DNA of 18,406 bases from Desulfoprunum sp. (GTDB taxonomy: Bacteria > Desulfobacterota > Desulfobulbia > Desulfobulbales > Desulfocapsaceae). The notes under the pieces were generated by a model. It saw only the letters and a program-made list of their open reading frames with translations, was not told the origin of the DNA and searched no databases. A program made the translations under genes and the position numbers. The DNA lies in assembly GCA_030696435.1 (NCBI GenBank), contig JAUYSF010000362.1, forward strand, positions 1 to 18,406, written 5' to 3'. Shown here one piece after another: positions 5,793-13,750 of this stretch (position 1 is its first letter; each line of letters starts with the position of its first letter).

Positions 5793-7019
5793 TTATCTCT
5801 TTGTTGTCTTCTTGCCCTGTACCTTCTCGTTGGCCTTCATCAGGGTCTGGCTCAGCAGGGAGATGTCGACCGGTTTTTGGAGGAAGGCGAAGGCCCCCAG
5901 TTCCATGCAGACATCCTTGTCTTTTTCGGTGCCGTGGCCGGTGAGGACGATGACCTCGATATCCGGGTTGGTCGATTTCACCTGGCGCAGGACCTCAATA
6001 CCGTCGATTCCCGGCATCCTCAGATCGAGGATCATCACCTCCGGCTCTTCGTCTTTGATCATGCTCAGGGCCGATTCGCCATCATAGGCCACGGCGGAGC
6101 CCATATCCCGCATGATCAGGCGCTCGGACAGGGTCTGGACAAAATCGCGCTCATCATCGACCAGAAGCACCTTGGACGGTACCTCAAAGTCGTATTTTCG
6201 GTAGATGTCAGGTTGATAGAAACCCTCACCGATTTTGGTGGTGACACTAGTAACACCAGAGACCTTCTCGACGATGGATTTCAGATCTTCTTCCAGGCGG
6301 GAGAGCATCAGCACGTTTTTATTGATGGTCAGGGTGATAGCACCTTTTTTGGCGTCGACGCTGACATTGTGTCCTTCCTGGGCCAGCTTGACATCAACCT
6401 GGGCGGCCAGCAGGAAATCGTCGATGGCACCCTGCGAATGGGGCGTCCTGGCTACAACATCGCTGTCGGCCTTTTCCAGAATGAGCGAGGTGGCGCTTGA
6501 TATGTCGGTCTTGTCCATCGGGATGACAATATCATAGAGACTGGCCGCCCATGGATCTTCGCCGCGGTTCAGCATCTTCACCCAGGCTGCCAGATCTTCA
6601 TCCTGCTGGCGGATATGCTGCAGGGCAGCCTTCTCGGCGACACCTTCCCGCTGCATGGCCTCGTTAATCCTGAATTTGATCTCACCAACAAGACAGATCC
6701 GCAGCACATGGTTGATTTTTTCCGGGATAAGAAAACTTGCCGGACCGGTGATGAGCAGCTTGTCGTCGGTCAGGATAGTGGCCAGGGCCAACCGCAGGTG
6801 AGCGACTGAACGCTCTTTTTCATGGGTGAAGCGGTTGAAGACCGAGGTTTTGGCGGAAAAGGCGCCCATGATTTTGGCCTCAGTCATGCCGGATGTTTGC
6901 CCGGCTTGGGCGATAATGTCCTTGATATCGACCAGTCTGTAGTCACTTTTTGCCGATATTTCCTGAATGACCGCTGCCTTGTTGCTGAAGGCCGCTCCAA
7001 CTATTGTTATAACAGACAT
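5793..7019 (-). CDS. cytidylate-kinase-like / BON / receiver fusion protein
   Basis: A 408-aa cytoplasmic protein with three modules. Residues 1-185 resemble the cytidylate-kinase-like family (Cytidylate_kin2): an N-terminal beta strand into a P-loop position, then RINEAMQREGVAEKAALQHI and a D..DLAAW...DPWAASLYDIVIPMD tail typical of that family. The P-loop is degenerate (GAAFSNKAA: Lys14 kept, the GxGK glycines lost), so nucleotide phosphorylation is doubtful. Residues 196-266 look like a BON domain (DDFLLAAQVDVKLA...VTSVTTKIGEGF). Residues 282-400 are a full receiver with Asp288/Asp289, phosphoacceptor Asp332 (MILDLRMPG), Thr360 and Lys382. The start is fixed by AAAGGAGA 4 bases before the ATG. 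It follows the SulP gene by 24 bp, so the two are one transcript. Phosphorylation of the receiver may control the N-terminal modules or the transporter; this is inference. Confidence 0.85.
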   Translation of the reverse strand: MSVITIVGAAFSNKAAVIQEISAKSDYRLVDIKDIIAQAGQTSGMTEAKIMGAFSAKTSVFNRFTHEKERSVAHLRLALATILTDDKLLITGPASFLIPEKINHVLRICLVGEIKFRINEAMQREGVAEKAALQHIRQQDEDLAAWVKMLNRGEDPWAASLYDIVIPMDKTDISSATSLILEKADSDVVARTPHSQGAIDDFLLAAQVDVKLAQEGHNVSVDAKKGAITLTINKNVLMLSRLEEDLKSIVEKVSGVTSVTTKIGEGFYQPDIYRKYDFEVPSKVLLVDDERDFVQTLSERLIMRDMGSAVAYDGESALSMIKDEEPEVMILDLRMPGIDGIEVLRQVKSTNPDIEVIVLTGHGTEKDKDVCMELGAFAFLQKPVDISLLSQTLMKANEKVQGKKTTKR

Positions 7020-7043
7020 ATATTCTCCTTTATCGACTCTATA

Positions 7044-9170
7044 TTAAGCAATATAGCACACATTGGTCAGTGGGCACTGGCTTTCTTCGGATATCTTGTG
7101 GGCAGTCTCATGCACCGCACAGATCGCCTTCTCCATGGTGGAATAGATATGATCCCGGCCGATCTTCTCGATCAGATGGGTTCTTTCGAGTACGGCCATG
7201 ACGGTCTCGTTGACCCCGCAGAAGGAGATATCCATACCGGCGCTTCTGACAGTTCCTACCACCAATGATAGCACTTCCTCACCGGAGGCATCAATGTCAT
7301 TCATGCCGTTGGCGACGATGATGATATGTTTCAGGTCTTTTTTATTCTCCATCCTGGCGCTGATCTGGTCTTCGAGATAACTGGCGTTGGCAAAGAACAA
7401 CGGCCCGTCGAAGCGGATCATATCGATGTACTGACACTCGCGCAGGCCATGGAGCACTGAGTTGACCAGGGATTCGTCTTCATGCCGTGAGAGCGAGGAG
7501 ACCGTGGGGCGCATGCTCTTGAAGAGAAAGACGGCAAGTGAGAGGCCGACACCGATTATGATACCCTTATCGAGATGCGGGGCGAAGGCCAGCGTCGCGA
7601 GAAAGGAGATGATGGAGATGGTCCCGTCGTATTTTTTGGCCTTCCAGGCATGGACAAAACCTGAGGCGTTGATCAGCCCGATGACCGCCATCATGATGAC
7701 CGCCGCCAATACCGCCTGGGGCAGATTGTAGAGCAGGGGGGTGAAAAAGAGCAGGACGAGGGCTACGGTTATACTGGTAAAGACACTGGAGAAGCCGCTG
7801 ACCGCTCCGGCACCGAGGTTGACGGCGGAACGTGAGAAAGAGCCGGAAGCGGGATAGGCACTGGTCATCGAACCGAGGATATTGGCAATACCCTGACCGA
7901 TCAGTTCCTGGTTCGGATCAAGTCGCTGGCCGGTCTTGGCGGCCATGGCCTTGGCGATCGAGATAGCCTCCATGAAACCAAGCAGTGAAATAATGATCGC
8001 GCTTGACAGCAGATGTGAGAAGGCTCGCATATCCATCGCCGGCATGCTCAAAGAAGGCAGGCCCTTGGGGATCTCCCCAACTACTGCCCCACCGCCCATC
8101 ATCTTCAGTTCTGCGGTCTTGAGGGCACTGTTGCCGACCTTGATGCGCCAGGTTCGCCCATCATCCTTGGCGCCCTCAGGGCTTTCTCCTACCAGATAGA
8201 AGGAGAGTTTGCCATCATCCTGTGGGATAGCCTTGAATAGGAGTTCCCGAAGTTCCTTGCGATACTCTTTGGCCTGGTGATTGAGCTCCTTGATATCGAG
8301 CTGTATGTGCATGTTTTCATGTTCGGCATCCAATACGGCAGCGGTATCATGCGCTTTCTTGGCCTCGTCGAGGACCTTGCTCACCTCTGTTTGTTTATTT
8401 TCCAGGGCCGGTTTGGCCTTGAGCGCGGCATTGAATGAGGTGATCAGTTCCTTGGTCTTGTCCGACTGGATGGTGGCAATATCAACCTTGGCGTCATGCT
8501 GGAAGCCGATGGCCCAGGCAATGACCGTAGTCAGGGCCACTGCCACCAGGACGTTGGGGATCTTGGGGGCGACCTTTTTCAGGATAAACATCAGGGCAAA
8601 AGCGCCAACGCCAAAGACGAAGGTCGGCCAGTGCGTGTAGTGTATCGCACTTTTGCAGACCTCGATAATGGTTTCATAATGGTGTTCCGCGCCGTCAACA
8701 TAGACCCCGAACATCTTCTCGAGTTGTGAGGTGAAGATGATGATCGCGCCGGCGTTGGTGAAACCGTTGACGACGGGGTGGGAGAGGAAGTTGACCACGA
8801 GACCGAGGCGCAGGACGCCCAGGAGAAACTGGAAGACGCCGACGATCAGCGAGAGCAGCAGGGCATAGGCGATGTAGCCTTCGCTGCCTGCTGTGGCCAG
8901 GGGGGCGAGCGATGCCGCTGTCAGAAGAGAGACCACGGCCACCGGGCCGGTTGAGAGCTGGCGACTGGAGCCGAACAAGGCCGCAAGCATCGGCGGCAGG
9001 AAGGCCGCATAGAGGCCGTAATACGGCGGCAGGCCCGCCAGCTGGGCATAGGCCATCGATTGAGGGATAAGAACCAGGGCTACGGTCAGACCGGCAATGA
9101 AATCAGCCCGGAAACTGCCCGCGTTGTACCCCTTTAACCAACTGAGAAATGGAAAAATTTTTGTCAGCAT
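7044..9170 (-). CDS. SulP-family anion transporter with STAS domain and large inserted loop
   Basis: A 708-aa inner-membrane carrier for an anion such as sulfate, bicarbonate or a carboxylate. SulP hallmarks: DFIAGLTVALVLIPQSMAYA (23-42), GLPPYYGLYAAFLPP, STGPVAVVSLL, the GEIPKGLPSLSMP segment (365-377), and a C-terminal STAS domain (about 565-690) with IDASGEE. About 130 extra residues (224-361) interrupt the membrane domain: a Lys/Glu/Ala-rich, probably coiled-coil part, then a small globular-looking part. SulP proteins are usually 550-600 aa with a short linker here; by the usual topology the loop would be periplasmic. I chose the ATG at 9170 because AGGTGGAG precedes it; that ribosome binding site overlaps the TetR stop codon, so translation is coupled. 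A GTG at 9179 would add three residues. The substrate cannot be read from the sequence. Confidence 0.92.
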   Translation of the reverse strand: MLTKIFPFLSWLKGYNAGSFRADFIAGLTVALVLIPQSMAYAQLAGLPPYYGLYAAFLPPMLAALFGSSRQLSTGPVAVVSLLTAASLAPLATAGSEGYIAYALLLSLIVGVFQFLLGVLRLGLVVNFLSHPVVNGFTNAGAIIIFTSQLEKMFGVYVDGAEHHYETIIEVCKSAIHYTHWPTFVFGVGAFALMFILKKVAPKIPNVLVAVALTTVIAWAIGFQHDAKVDIATIQSDKTKELITSFNAALKAKPALENKQTEVSKVLDEAKKAHDTAAVLDAEHENMHIQLDIKELNHQAKEYRKELRELLFKAIPQDDGKLSFYLVGESPEGAKDDGRTWRIKVGNSALKTAELKMMGGGAVVGEIPKGLPSLSMPAMDMRAFSHLLSSAIIISLLGFMEAISIAKAMAAKTGQRLDPNQELIGQGIANILGSMTSAYPASGSFSRSAVNLGAGAVSGFSSVFTSITVALVLLFFTPLLYNLPQAVLAAVIMMAVIGLINASGFVHAWKAKKYDGTISIISFLATLAFAPHLDKGIIIGVGLSLAVFLFKSMRPTVSSLSRHEDESLVNSVLHGLRECQYIDMIRFDGPLFFANASYLEDQISARMENKKDLKHIIIVANGMNDIDASGEEVLSLVVGTVRSAGMDISFCGVNETVMAVLERTHLIEKIGRDHIYSTMEKAICAVHETAHKISEESQCPLTNVCYIA

Positions 9171-9179
9171 GCACTCCAC

Positions 9180-9776
9180 CTATTGTTGTTTGTTATCAAC
9201 CATTCTGCGGCACGACGCTATCAATTCACTGTAGAGCGGTCCCGCATTATACAAATTATTGCGTTCCAATTGGAGAATCCCATCGACCATGGCCAGGATG
9301 ATCAGAGCGGTCTTTCTGGTTGATATTTCACAGATTGAACCGTCTTGCTGGCCGAGCGTCAGGGCCTTTTCATAGATATCGACGAGGCAGGTATAAATGT
9401 CTTCGAGGTAGCTGCGACAGATCGGATTCACCGCAGCCAGCTCATAGGTATAATGGCGATGCAGCAGGAGGAACCATTCCTTTCTCATGGCTGCGAGGTG
9501 CAGATGAAAGGAAACGGCGCCAAGGAGCATCTCGAGCCCCGAGTCAAATTTTTCTTCCTGGAAATAGAGTGAGAATTCCTGAACGATCCCGGTCTTCACG
9601 CTCTCAAGGACGGAGACGAAGAGATCTTCTTTGGTTTTGAAGTGATAGAAAATAGTGGCCCCGGCGATGTCGGCTATCTTGGCCACTTCGGTCATCGAGG
9701 TAGTAGAAAAACCCTTGTTGGCAAAGAGGACTGTTGCCACGTCAAGGATAGCGGTTTTTTTGGATGTTTTCGTCAT
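9180..9776 (-). CDS. TetR-family transcriptional regulator
   Basis: A 198-aa regulator. The N-terminal TetR helix-turn-helix is clear: AILDVATVLFANKGFSTTSM (9-28), VAKIADIAGATIFYHFKTKE (31-50), then DLFVSVLE. The rest is the usual all-helical ligand-binding and dimerisation domain. It is the first gene of the minus-strand cluster, and its promoter carries a perfect 18-bp palindrome at the expected start of transcription, so it most likely represses itself and the cluster until an effector binds. An upstream ATG at 9806 would add 10 residues, but it directly abuts the palindrome and has no ribosome binding site; I prefer the ATG at 9776, which has a modest AGGTT. The stop codon overlaps the SulP ribosome binding site. 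The effector is unknown. Confidence 0.9.
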   Translation of the reverse strand: MTKTSKKTAILDVATVLFANKGFSTTSMTEVAKIADIAGATIFYHFKTKEDLFVSVLESVKTGIVQEFSLYFQEEKFDSGLEMLLGAVSFHLHLAAMRKEWFLLLHRHYTYELAAVNPICRSYLEDIYTCLVDIYEKALTLGQQDGSICEISTRKTALIILAMVDGILQLERNNLYNAGPLYSELIASCRRMVDNKQQ

Positions 9777-9806
9777 TGGAACCTGCTGGAGGTCTGAAAG
9801 AGCCAT

Positions 9807-9824
9807 ACTGACTGATCAGTCAGT
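9807..9824. promoter_or_regulatory. palindromic operator, probably of the adjacent TetR regulator
   Basis: ACTGACTGATCAGTCAGT is an 18-bp perfect palindrome. It begins at the last base of the -10 box and covers the expected transcription start of the tetR cluster. Size, symmetry and place are typical of an autoregulatory TetR operator; binding by this TetR protein is inferred. Confidence 0.75.
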
Positions 9825-9852
9825 TAGTACAATACTGATCTGAAGCAGTCAA
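9824..9852 (-). promoter_or_regulatory. sigma70-type promoter of the tetR-sulP cluster
   Basis: Reading the minus strand, TTGACT (9852-9847, five of six consensus bases) is followed after exactly 17 bp by TACTAA (9829-9824, four of six). The palindromic operator follows at once, so repressor binding would block initiation. Confidence 0.6.
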
Positions 9853-9961
9853 GAAAAATAATATTCAAAGGCTATTTTCTATGCAGAGAGGGTGAATAGC
9901 GGGGGACATAGCAGGGTATTGGCAGAATATGGAGATCCGGCTATATTGGCGCGAGGATGTA

Positions 9962-10085
9962 ATTCCATTTATAAATCAAGATGGAAACGAGAAGGCAAGC
10001 GAGCAGCGACGAGACAGTACATTGAGTACGGCGAGGAGCCGCACAGCGTAGCCGACGAAGTTAACGCTTGATTTGGAAATGGAAT
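9962..10085. mobile_element. MITE-like inverted-repeat element (about 124 bp)
   Basis: ATTCCATTTATAAATCAAG (9962-9980) is mirrored by CTTGATTTGGAAATGGAAT (10067-10085), matching at 17 of 19 positions. The GC-rich interior (GACGAGACAGTACATTGAGT and following) is non-coding and resembles a dispersed intergenic repeat that I recall, without certainty, from Desulfobacterota genomes. No clear target duplication was seen. It sits between two divergent genes. Confidence 0.5.
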
Positions 10086-10142
10086 ATCAGGTGGATTTCT
10101 GTTCGGGCTGTATTCCACAAGACTATTCGAGGAGGGTGATAC

Positions 10143-10853
10143 ATGGGGTATTCAATCACACCGCTTTTGACCGGGGTGCGTAACCCTGATCAGGGAATCA
10201 TGACCTACCAGCAGGGCTATGGTAAACGGATCTGGCTACCGATCTGGTCGTTTCTGCTGCGGGGGCAGGGCAGAAATATCCTGGTCGATACCGGTCTCGA
10301 TGAGAACGAATTGTTTGTGCCGCAAGGCTTTATCGATGAGACCGGGCTTGTGCCGCAGTCTCTGATGGAGGGCCTGGTGCAGGAGGGTTTGAGTGTCGAG
10401 GATATCGATATCGTTATCAATACCCATCTCCATGATGATCATTGCGGTAACAATGCCCTGTTCCCCCGGGCGACCTTTTATGCCCACAAGGATGAGATCG
10501 CCTTCTGCCACAACCCGCACCCGATCGATCACCGCTATGACACCTGCTTTATAGAAGGCATACCTTTTGTTGAGGTTGACTGTGAGAGGGAGATTTGCCC
10601 GGGCATCAGGGTTCTTCTCTCGCCTGGCCATAGCGTGGGCGGGCTCTCGGTCCTGGTCGAAACGGCTGAGGGCCCGGCGGTTATCACCGGTTTCTGCTGC
10701 AACGCCGCGAATTTCCCGGCAAACGGCCCTGCTGTCTGTCCAGGGGTGCACCTCGATGCTATCGCCGCCTGGGACTCGATCCAGAAGATCAAGGGGCTGG
10801 GGGTGCGCATCCTGCCGATGCACGATCTGGGATTGCAGAAAATCTCCGGCTGA
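10143..10853 (+). CDS. metallo-beta-lactamase-fold hydrolase (N-acyl homoserine lactonase-like family)
   Basis: A 236-aa soluble MBL-fold protein. The metal motif THLHDDHCGN gives His95, His97, Asp99 and His100; His163 (SPGHSVGG) and His227 (PMHD) complete the expected His set. At the place where the bridging Asp usually sits (TGD) the sequence reads TGFCCN, so the second metal site may be altered, or the ligand may come from elsewhere. The layout, with RNILVDTGLDEN near 44-54 and a lid region before the HxHxDH motif, fits the lactonase-like branch of the superfamily. That family label is broad, and actual quorum quenching is not implied. An ideal GAGGAGGG ribosome binding site lies 5 bases before the ATG. 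It is transcribed away from tetR and is followed 158 bp later by the glycosyltransferase gene. Confidence 0.85.
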   Translation: MGYSITPLLTGVRNPDQGIMTYQQGYGKRIWLPIWSFLLRGQGRNILVDTGLDENELFVPQGFIDETGLVPQSLMEGLVQEGLSVEDIDIVINTHLHDDHCGNNALFPRATFYAHKDEIAFCHNPHPIDHRYDTCFIEGIPFVEVDCEREICPGIRVLLSPGHSVGGLSVLVETAEGPAVITGFCCNAANFPANGPAVCPGVHLDAIAAWDSIQKIKGLGVRILPMHDLGLQKISG

Positions 10854-11011
10854 AAAGGGGCATAAGGCCTTCTCCTGCTGCCATCGGGGAATGCCTGTTT
10901 TATGCACGTGTCACGAAGCTATGGGAATATGGACATGTTTCCTGTATACTCCGTGCGCCCGTCCTGCCAGTTCTGATGGGTATACGAATAAATCGAACTT
11001 AAAGGTAGCGC

Positions 11012-13663
11012 ATGCCCTCTGTCTCCATCATTGTCCCCACACTGAACGAAGCCGGAAATATCGAGCCTCTGCTGAAGAGGATATTCAAGGTGCGGGATGA
11101 TCACAATCTTGATCTGGAAGTGGTCTTTGTCGATGACGCCTCAACCGACGGCACCTGCGATGAGATCAGGGCCTGGCAAGGGGCATTTCCCGTACACCTG
11201 GTCACCCGCGTGCGTGACGATGGCCTGGCCGGGGCCGTCATGGCCGGGGCCAGGGCCGCCGCAGGAGAATACGTGGTGGTGATGGATGCCGATCTCAGCC
11301 ACCCCCCCGAAGCGATTCCCGAGCTCTTGGCCCCGCTCCTGCTCGGTAGCCATGATATGGTCATCGGCAGTCGCTATGTCACGGGCGGTGCGACGCCGGA
11401 ATGGCCGCTACAGCGCAAAATCTCCTCAAAACTCGCAACCCTGCCGGCCCGCTTTTTTACAGACGCGAGAGATCCGATGGCCGGGTTGTTTGCGGTCAGG
11501 CGTTATCGACTGGCTGATCTGAACCGGCAGGTGAGCGGCTTCAAAATCGGTCTTGAACTGTTGGCCACGGCGGAGGTTGATCTGCGGGTGACCGAGATCC
11601 CCATTGTCTTTCACGACAGGTACAAGGGGATGTCAAAGATGAATTCCAAGGTGATCAGCGATTATCTCAGACAGTTGCAGCTCTTTGTCGGTGCCGGATT
11701 TCTACCTGCCAAGGGCACAGCGCTCCCGGTGTTTCTTACCGTGTTATTGGGATGTTTTACTGACTATGCCCTGCTGCAGTTTCTCGTCGGTGCGGGAAGA
11801 CTTCCAGCAACCGCCCACGTCCTCAGCTTTTTGGCAGCTTCTGCCGTAGTTTTTCTCTCGGGTCTCTGTCTTCTCAGGCTGAAAAAATTCTCAGATATGC
11901 GGCTGACGGTGGGCCGTGCCGCCGGTTTCTGGCTGGTAAGCCTCTTGGTCCTTTTTCTGCGGGGCGGGCTGCTGGGCGGCTTGACCCACCTGGCGGGCTG
12001 GTCCTGGCAGTCCGCCATTGTTGTGGCGGTGATTTTTGCGGCAGTTGCCAGTTATCTCGGCAATAGTCTGTTCATCTTTACCGTCGGGGCAGGACGGATC
12101 AACGCCGAGTTGCGCTGGCGCTATCTCGGGCTTGCGGTGATGGTCTTTCTCTTTGTGCTGCGCCTGCTCTATGCCGGCCTGCCGGAGCTTCTTGAAGAGG
12201 AGGCCTATTACTGGAACTATGCCCGGCACATGGATATCGGGTTTCTTGATCATCCACCCATGGTGGCTGCCCTGATCTGGCTGGGTACGGCGGTTTTTGG
12301 CGACACCGAGTTTGGGGTACGGATCGGGGCGCTGCTTTGCTGGTTCATTACCGCCTGGTTTGTCAATAGACTGGCAAATGTGACCTTCAACAGGAGCATC
12401 GCCTTCCGCAGTGTCCTGCTCTATAGTCTTCTGCCCTTCTTTTTCGGGGTCGGTCTGGTAATGACGCCCGATGCCCCGCTGGTGGCCTGTTGGGCCGCCT
12501 GCCTGTATTTTCTCCATCTTGCTCTGGTCAGGGAGGAGCGAGGGGCATGGCTGGGAGTGGGCGTGAGTCTGGGTCTTGGTATGCTCTCCAAGTACACCAT
12601 TGTCCTGCTGGGGCCTGCGACCCTGCTCTTCATGCTTTTTGACCGCCGAGCCAGATTCTGGTTCTGCAGGCCGCAGCCCTATCTGGCTGCCCTCCTTGCC
12701 CTCGTTCTGTTTCTGCCGGTAATTATCTGGAATGCCAACCACGGCTGGGCCTCCTTTGTCTTCCAGAGTCAGGGCAGGATCAAGGATGTCTTCATGTTTT
12801 CGGGCCATAAACTGCTGGCTGACATCTTCCTGCTTATCACCCCGGCCGGTGTGCTGGCCCTGGTTTCTTTGCTCATAGCAGGGCAAAAACATTACAGTTT
12901 TTCCAGGTCGAATGGCTCGGCAGAGGACAGATCGGCCTATCTCTTCACCCTCTGTATGGTGCTGGTCCCTCTGTCGGTATTCTTCCTCTTCAGTCTGACC
13001 AAAGAAGTAAAACTGAATTGGACCGGGCCGCTCTGGCTGGCTCTGCTGCCCTATATGGCCCTGACCATGAAGGATTTGGGCAGTAAGGTAGCCATCGATG
13101 GTTTTGTCCGCTGGCAGCGCCGGCTCTGGCCGGGCATTGTCGTGACAGTCATGCTGGTCTATGCGGCTGGGCTGCACTACATCACCCTTGGTCTGCCGGG
13201 TGTGCCGCAGGTCCAGGGGGCCTTTCTCAATGGCTGGTCTGAACTTGCCCAAAAGGTCGATCTGATCGTCGACAAGGTCGAGAAAAAGACCGGCCGGCGG
13301 CCATTGGTCGTGGGCATGGATTTTTACCAGGTCGCCAGCAGCCTGGCCTTTTATCGCAGCCATAATGGTGGGACTGGTCTTGAATCAGAGAGAAGCAGGG
13401 CAATTAATGAAACCTTGTCATGGCATGTCTTTGGCTGGCGGGGCTTGATGTATGCCTACTGGTTCCCGCCCGCTGATCTTGAAGGACAGGATATGCTGCT
13501 GATTTCTGCGAAAAAGGAGCCGCAGCGCATTGACTATTTCAAGCGGTATGTCGGAAAGATTTATAGCCCCCACAAGATTTCCATTAGAAAAAATGGCGAA
13601 GTCCTAGGCCGTTATTATGTCCGTCTGGTACGCGGTTACCACCAAATTCCCACCCAACCCTGA
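11012..13663 (+). CDS. three-module glycosyltransferase: GT2 (DPM1-like) + GtrA-like + GT39/ArnT-like
   Basis: An 883-aa membrane enzyme. Residues 1-225 are a GT2 polyprenol-phosphate sugar synthase: SIIVPTLNEAGNIEPLL, FVDDASTDGT, the metal-binding VMDADLSHPP (Asp92-x-Asp94), and FHDRYKGMSKM. Residues 238-360 hold four helices ending NSLFIFTVGAG, as in GtrA flippase-like proteins. From 370 on is a multi-helix GT39/ArnT-type domain with the acidic loop EEEAYYWNYARHMDIGFLDH followed by PPM, and a soluble C-terminal part from about 740. One chain could therefore load a sugar onto undecaprenyl phosphate, help it cross the membrane and transfer it on the outer face to lipid or protein. Each step is inferred from the family. 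Ribosome binding site AAAGGT precedes the ATG. It appears monocistronic and converges on the fumarase gene. Confidence 0.9.
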   Translation: MPSVSIIVPTLNEAGNIEPLLKRIFKVRDDHNLDLEVVFVDDASTDGTCDEIRAWQGAFPVHLVTRVRDDGLAGAVMAGARAAAGEYVVVMDADLSHPPEAIPELLAPLLLGSHDMVIGSRYVTGGATPEWPLQRKISSKLATLPARFFTDARDPMAGLFAVRRYRLADLNRQVSGFKIGLELLATAEVDLRVTEIPIVFHDRYKGMSKMNSKVISDYLRQLQLFVGAGFLPAKGTALPVFLTVLLGCFTDYALLQFLVGAGRLPATAHVLSFLAASAVVFLSGLCLLRLKKFSDMRLTVGRAAGFWLVSLLVLFLRGGLLGGLTHLAGWSWQSAIVVAVIFAAVASYLGNSLFIFTVGAGRINAELRWRYLGLAVMVFLFVLRLLYAGLPELLEEEAYYWNYARHMDIGFLDHPPMVAALIWLGTAVFGDTEFGVRIGALLCWFITAWFVNRLANVTFNRSIAFRSVLLYSLLPFFFGVGLVMTPDAPLVACWAACLYFLHLALVREERGAWLGVGVSLGLGMLSKYTIVLLGPATLLFMLFDRRARFWFCRPQPYLAALLALVLFLPVIIWNANHGWASFVFQSQGRIKDVFMFSGHKLLADIFLLITPAGVLALVSLLIAGQKHYSFSRSNGSAEDRSAYLFTLCMVLVPLSVFFLFSLTKEVKLNWTGPLWLALLPYMALTMKDLGSKVAIDGFVRWQRRLWPGIVVTVMLVYAAGLHYITLGLPGVPQVQGAFLNGWSELAQKVDLIVDKVEKKTGRRPLVVGMDFYQVASSLAFYRSHNGGTGLESERSRAINETLSWHVFGWRGLMYAYWFPPADLEGQDMLLISAKKEPQRIDYFKRYVGKIYSPHKISIRKNGEVLGRYYVRLVRGYHQIPTQP

Positions 13664-13750
13664 AGCAGAGTGCTTGAAGCACCTGTTGTGTCGACCGTTG
13701 CACATCCCCCCCGACTGAATGGGCGGAGAAGATTCTCTTCGTCCAACCTC

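Larger units (their letters stand above)
9777..10142. other. intergenic region between divergent tetR and hydrolase genes
   Basis: These 366 bases hold, from left to right, the short leader of the TetR gene, its palindromic operator (9807-9824), its promoter (9824-9852), about 110 bases without features I recognise, the MITE-like inverted-repeat element at 9962-10085, and the leader of the hydrolase gene with its ribosome binding site (GAGGAGGG at 10130-10137). Confidence 0.6.

Noticed and set aside
11891..13363. 490-codon open frame on the minus strand inside the glycosyltransferase gene
   Set aside because: It is antisense to a protein with unmistakable GT39 features. Its translation is rich in Gln, Lys, Gly and His without domain character, as expected from the reverse of a hydrophobic coding sequence.
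13664..13750. Bidirectional terminator between the glycosyltransferase and fumarase genes
   Set aside because: Only a weak GTGCTT/AAGCAC palindrome without a loop or T-run is present.
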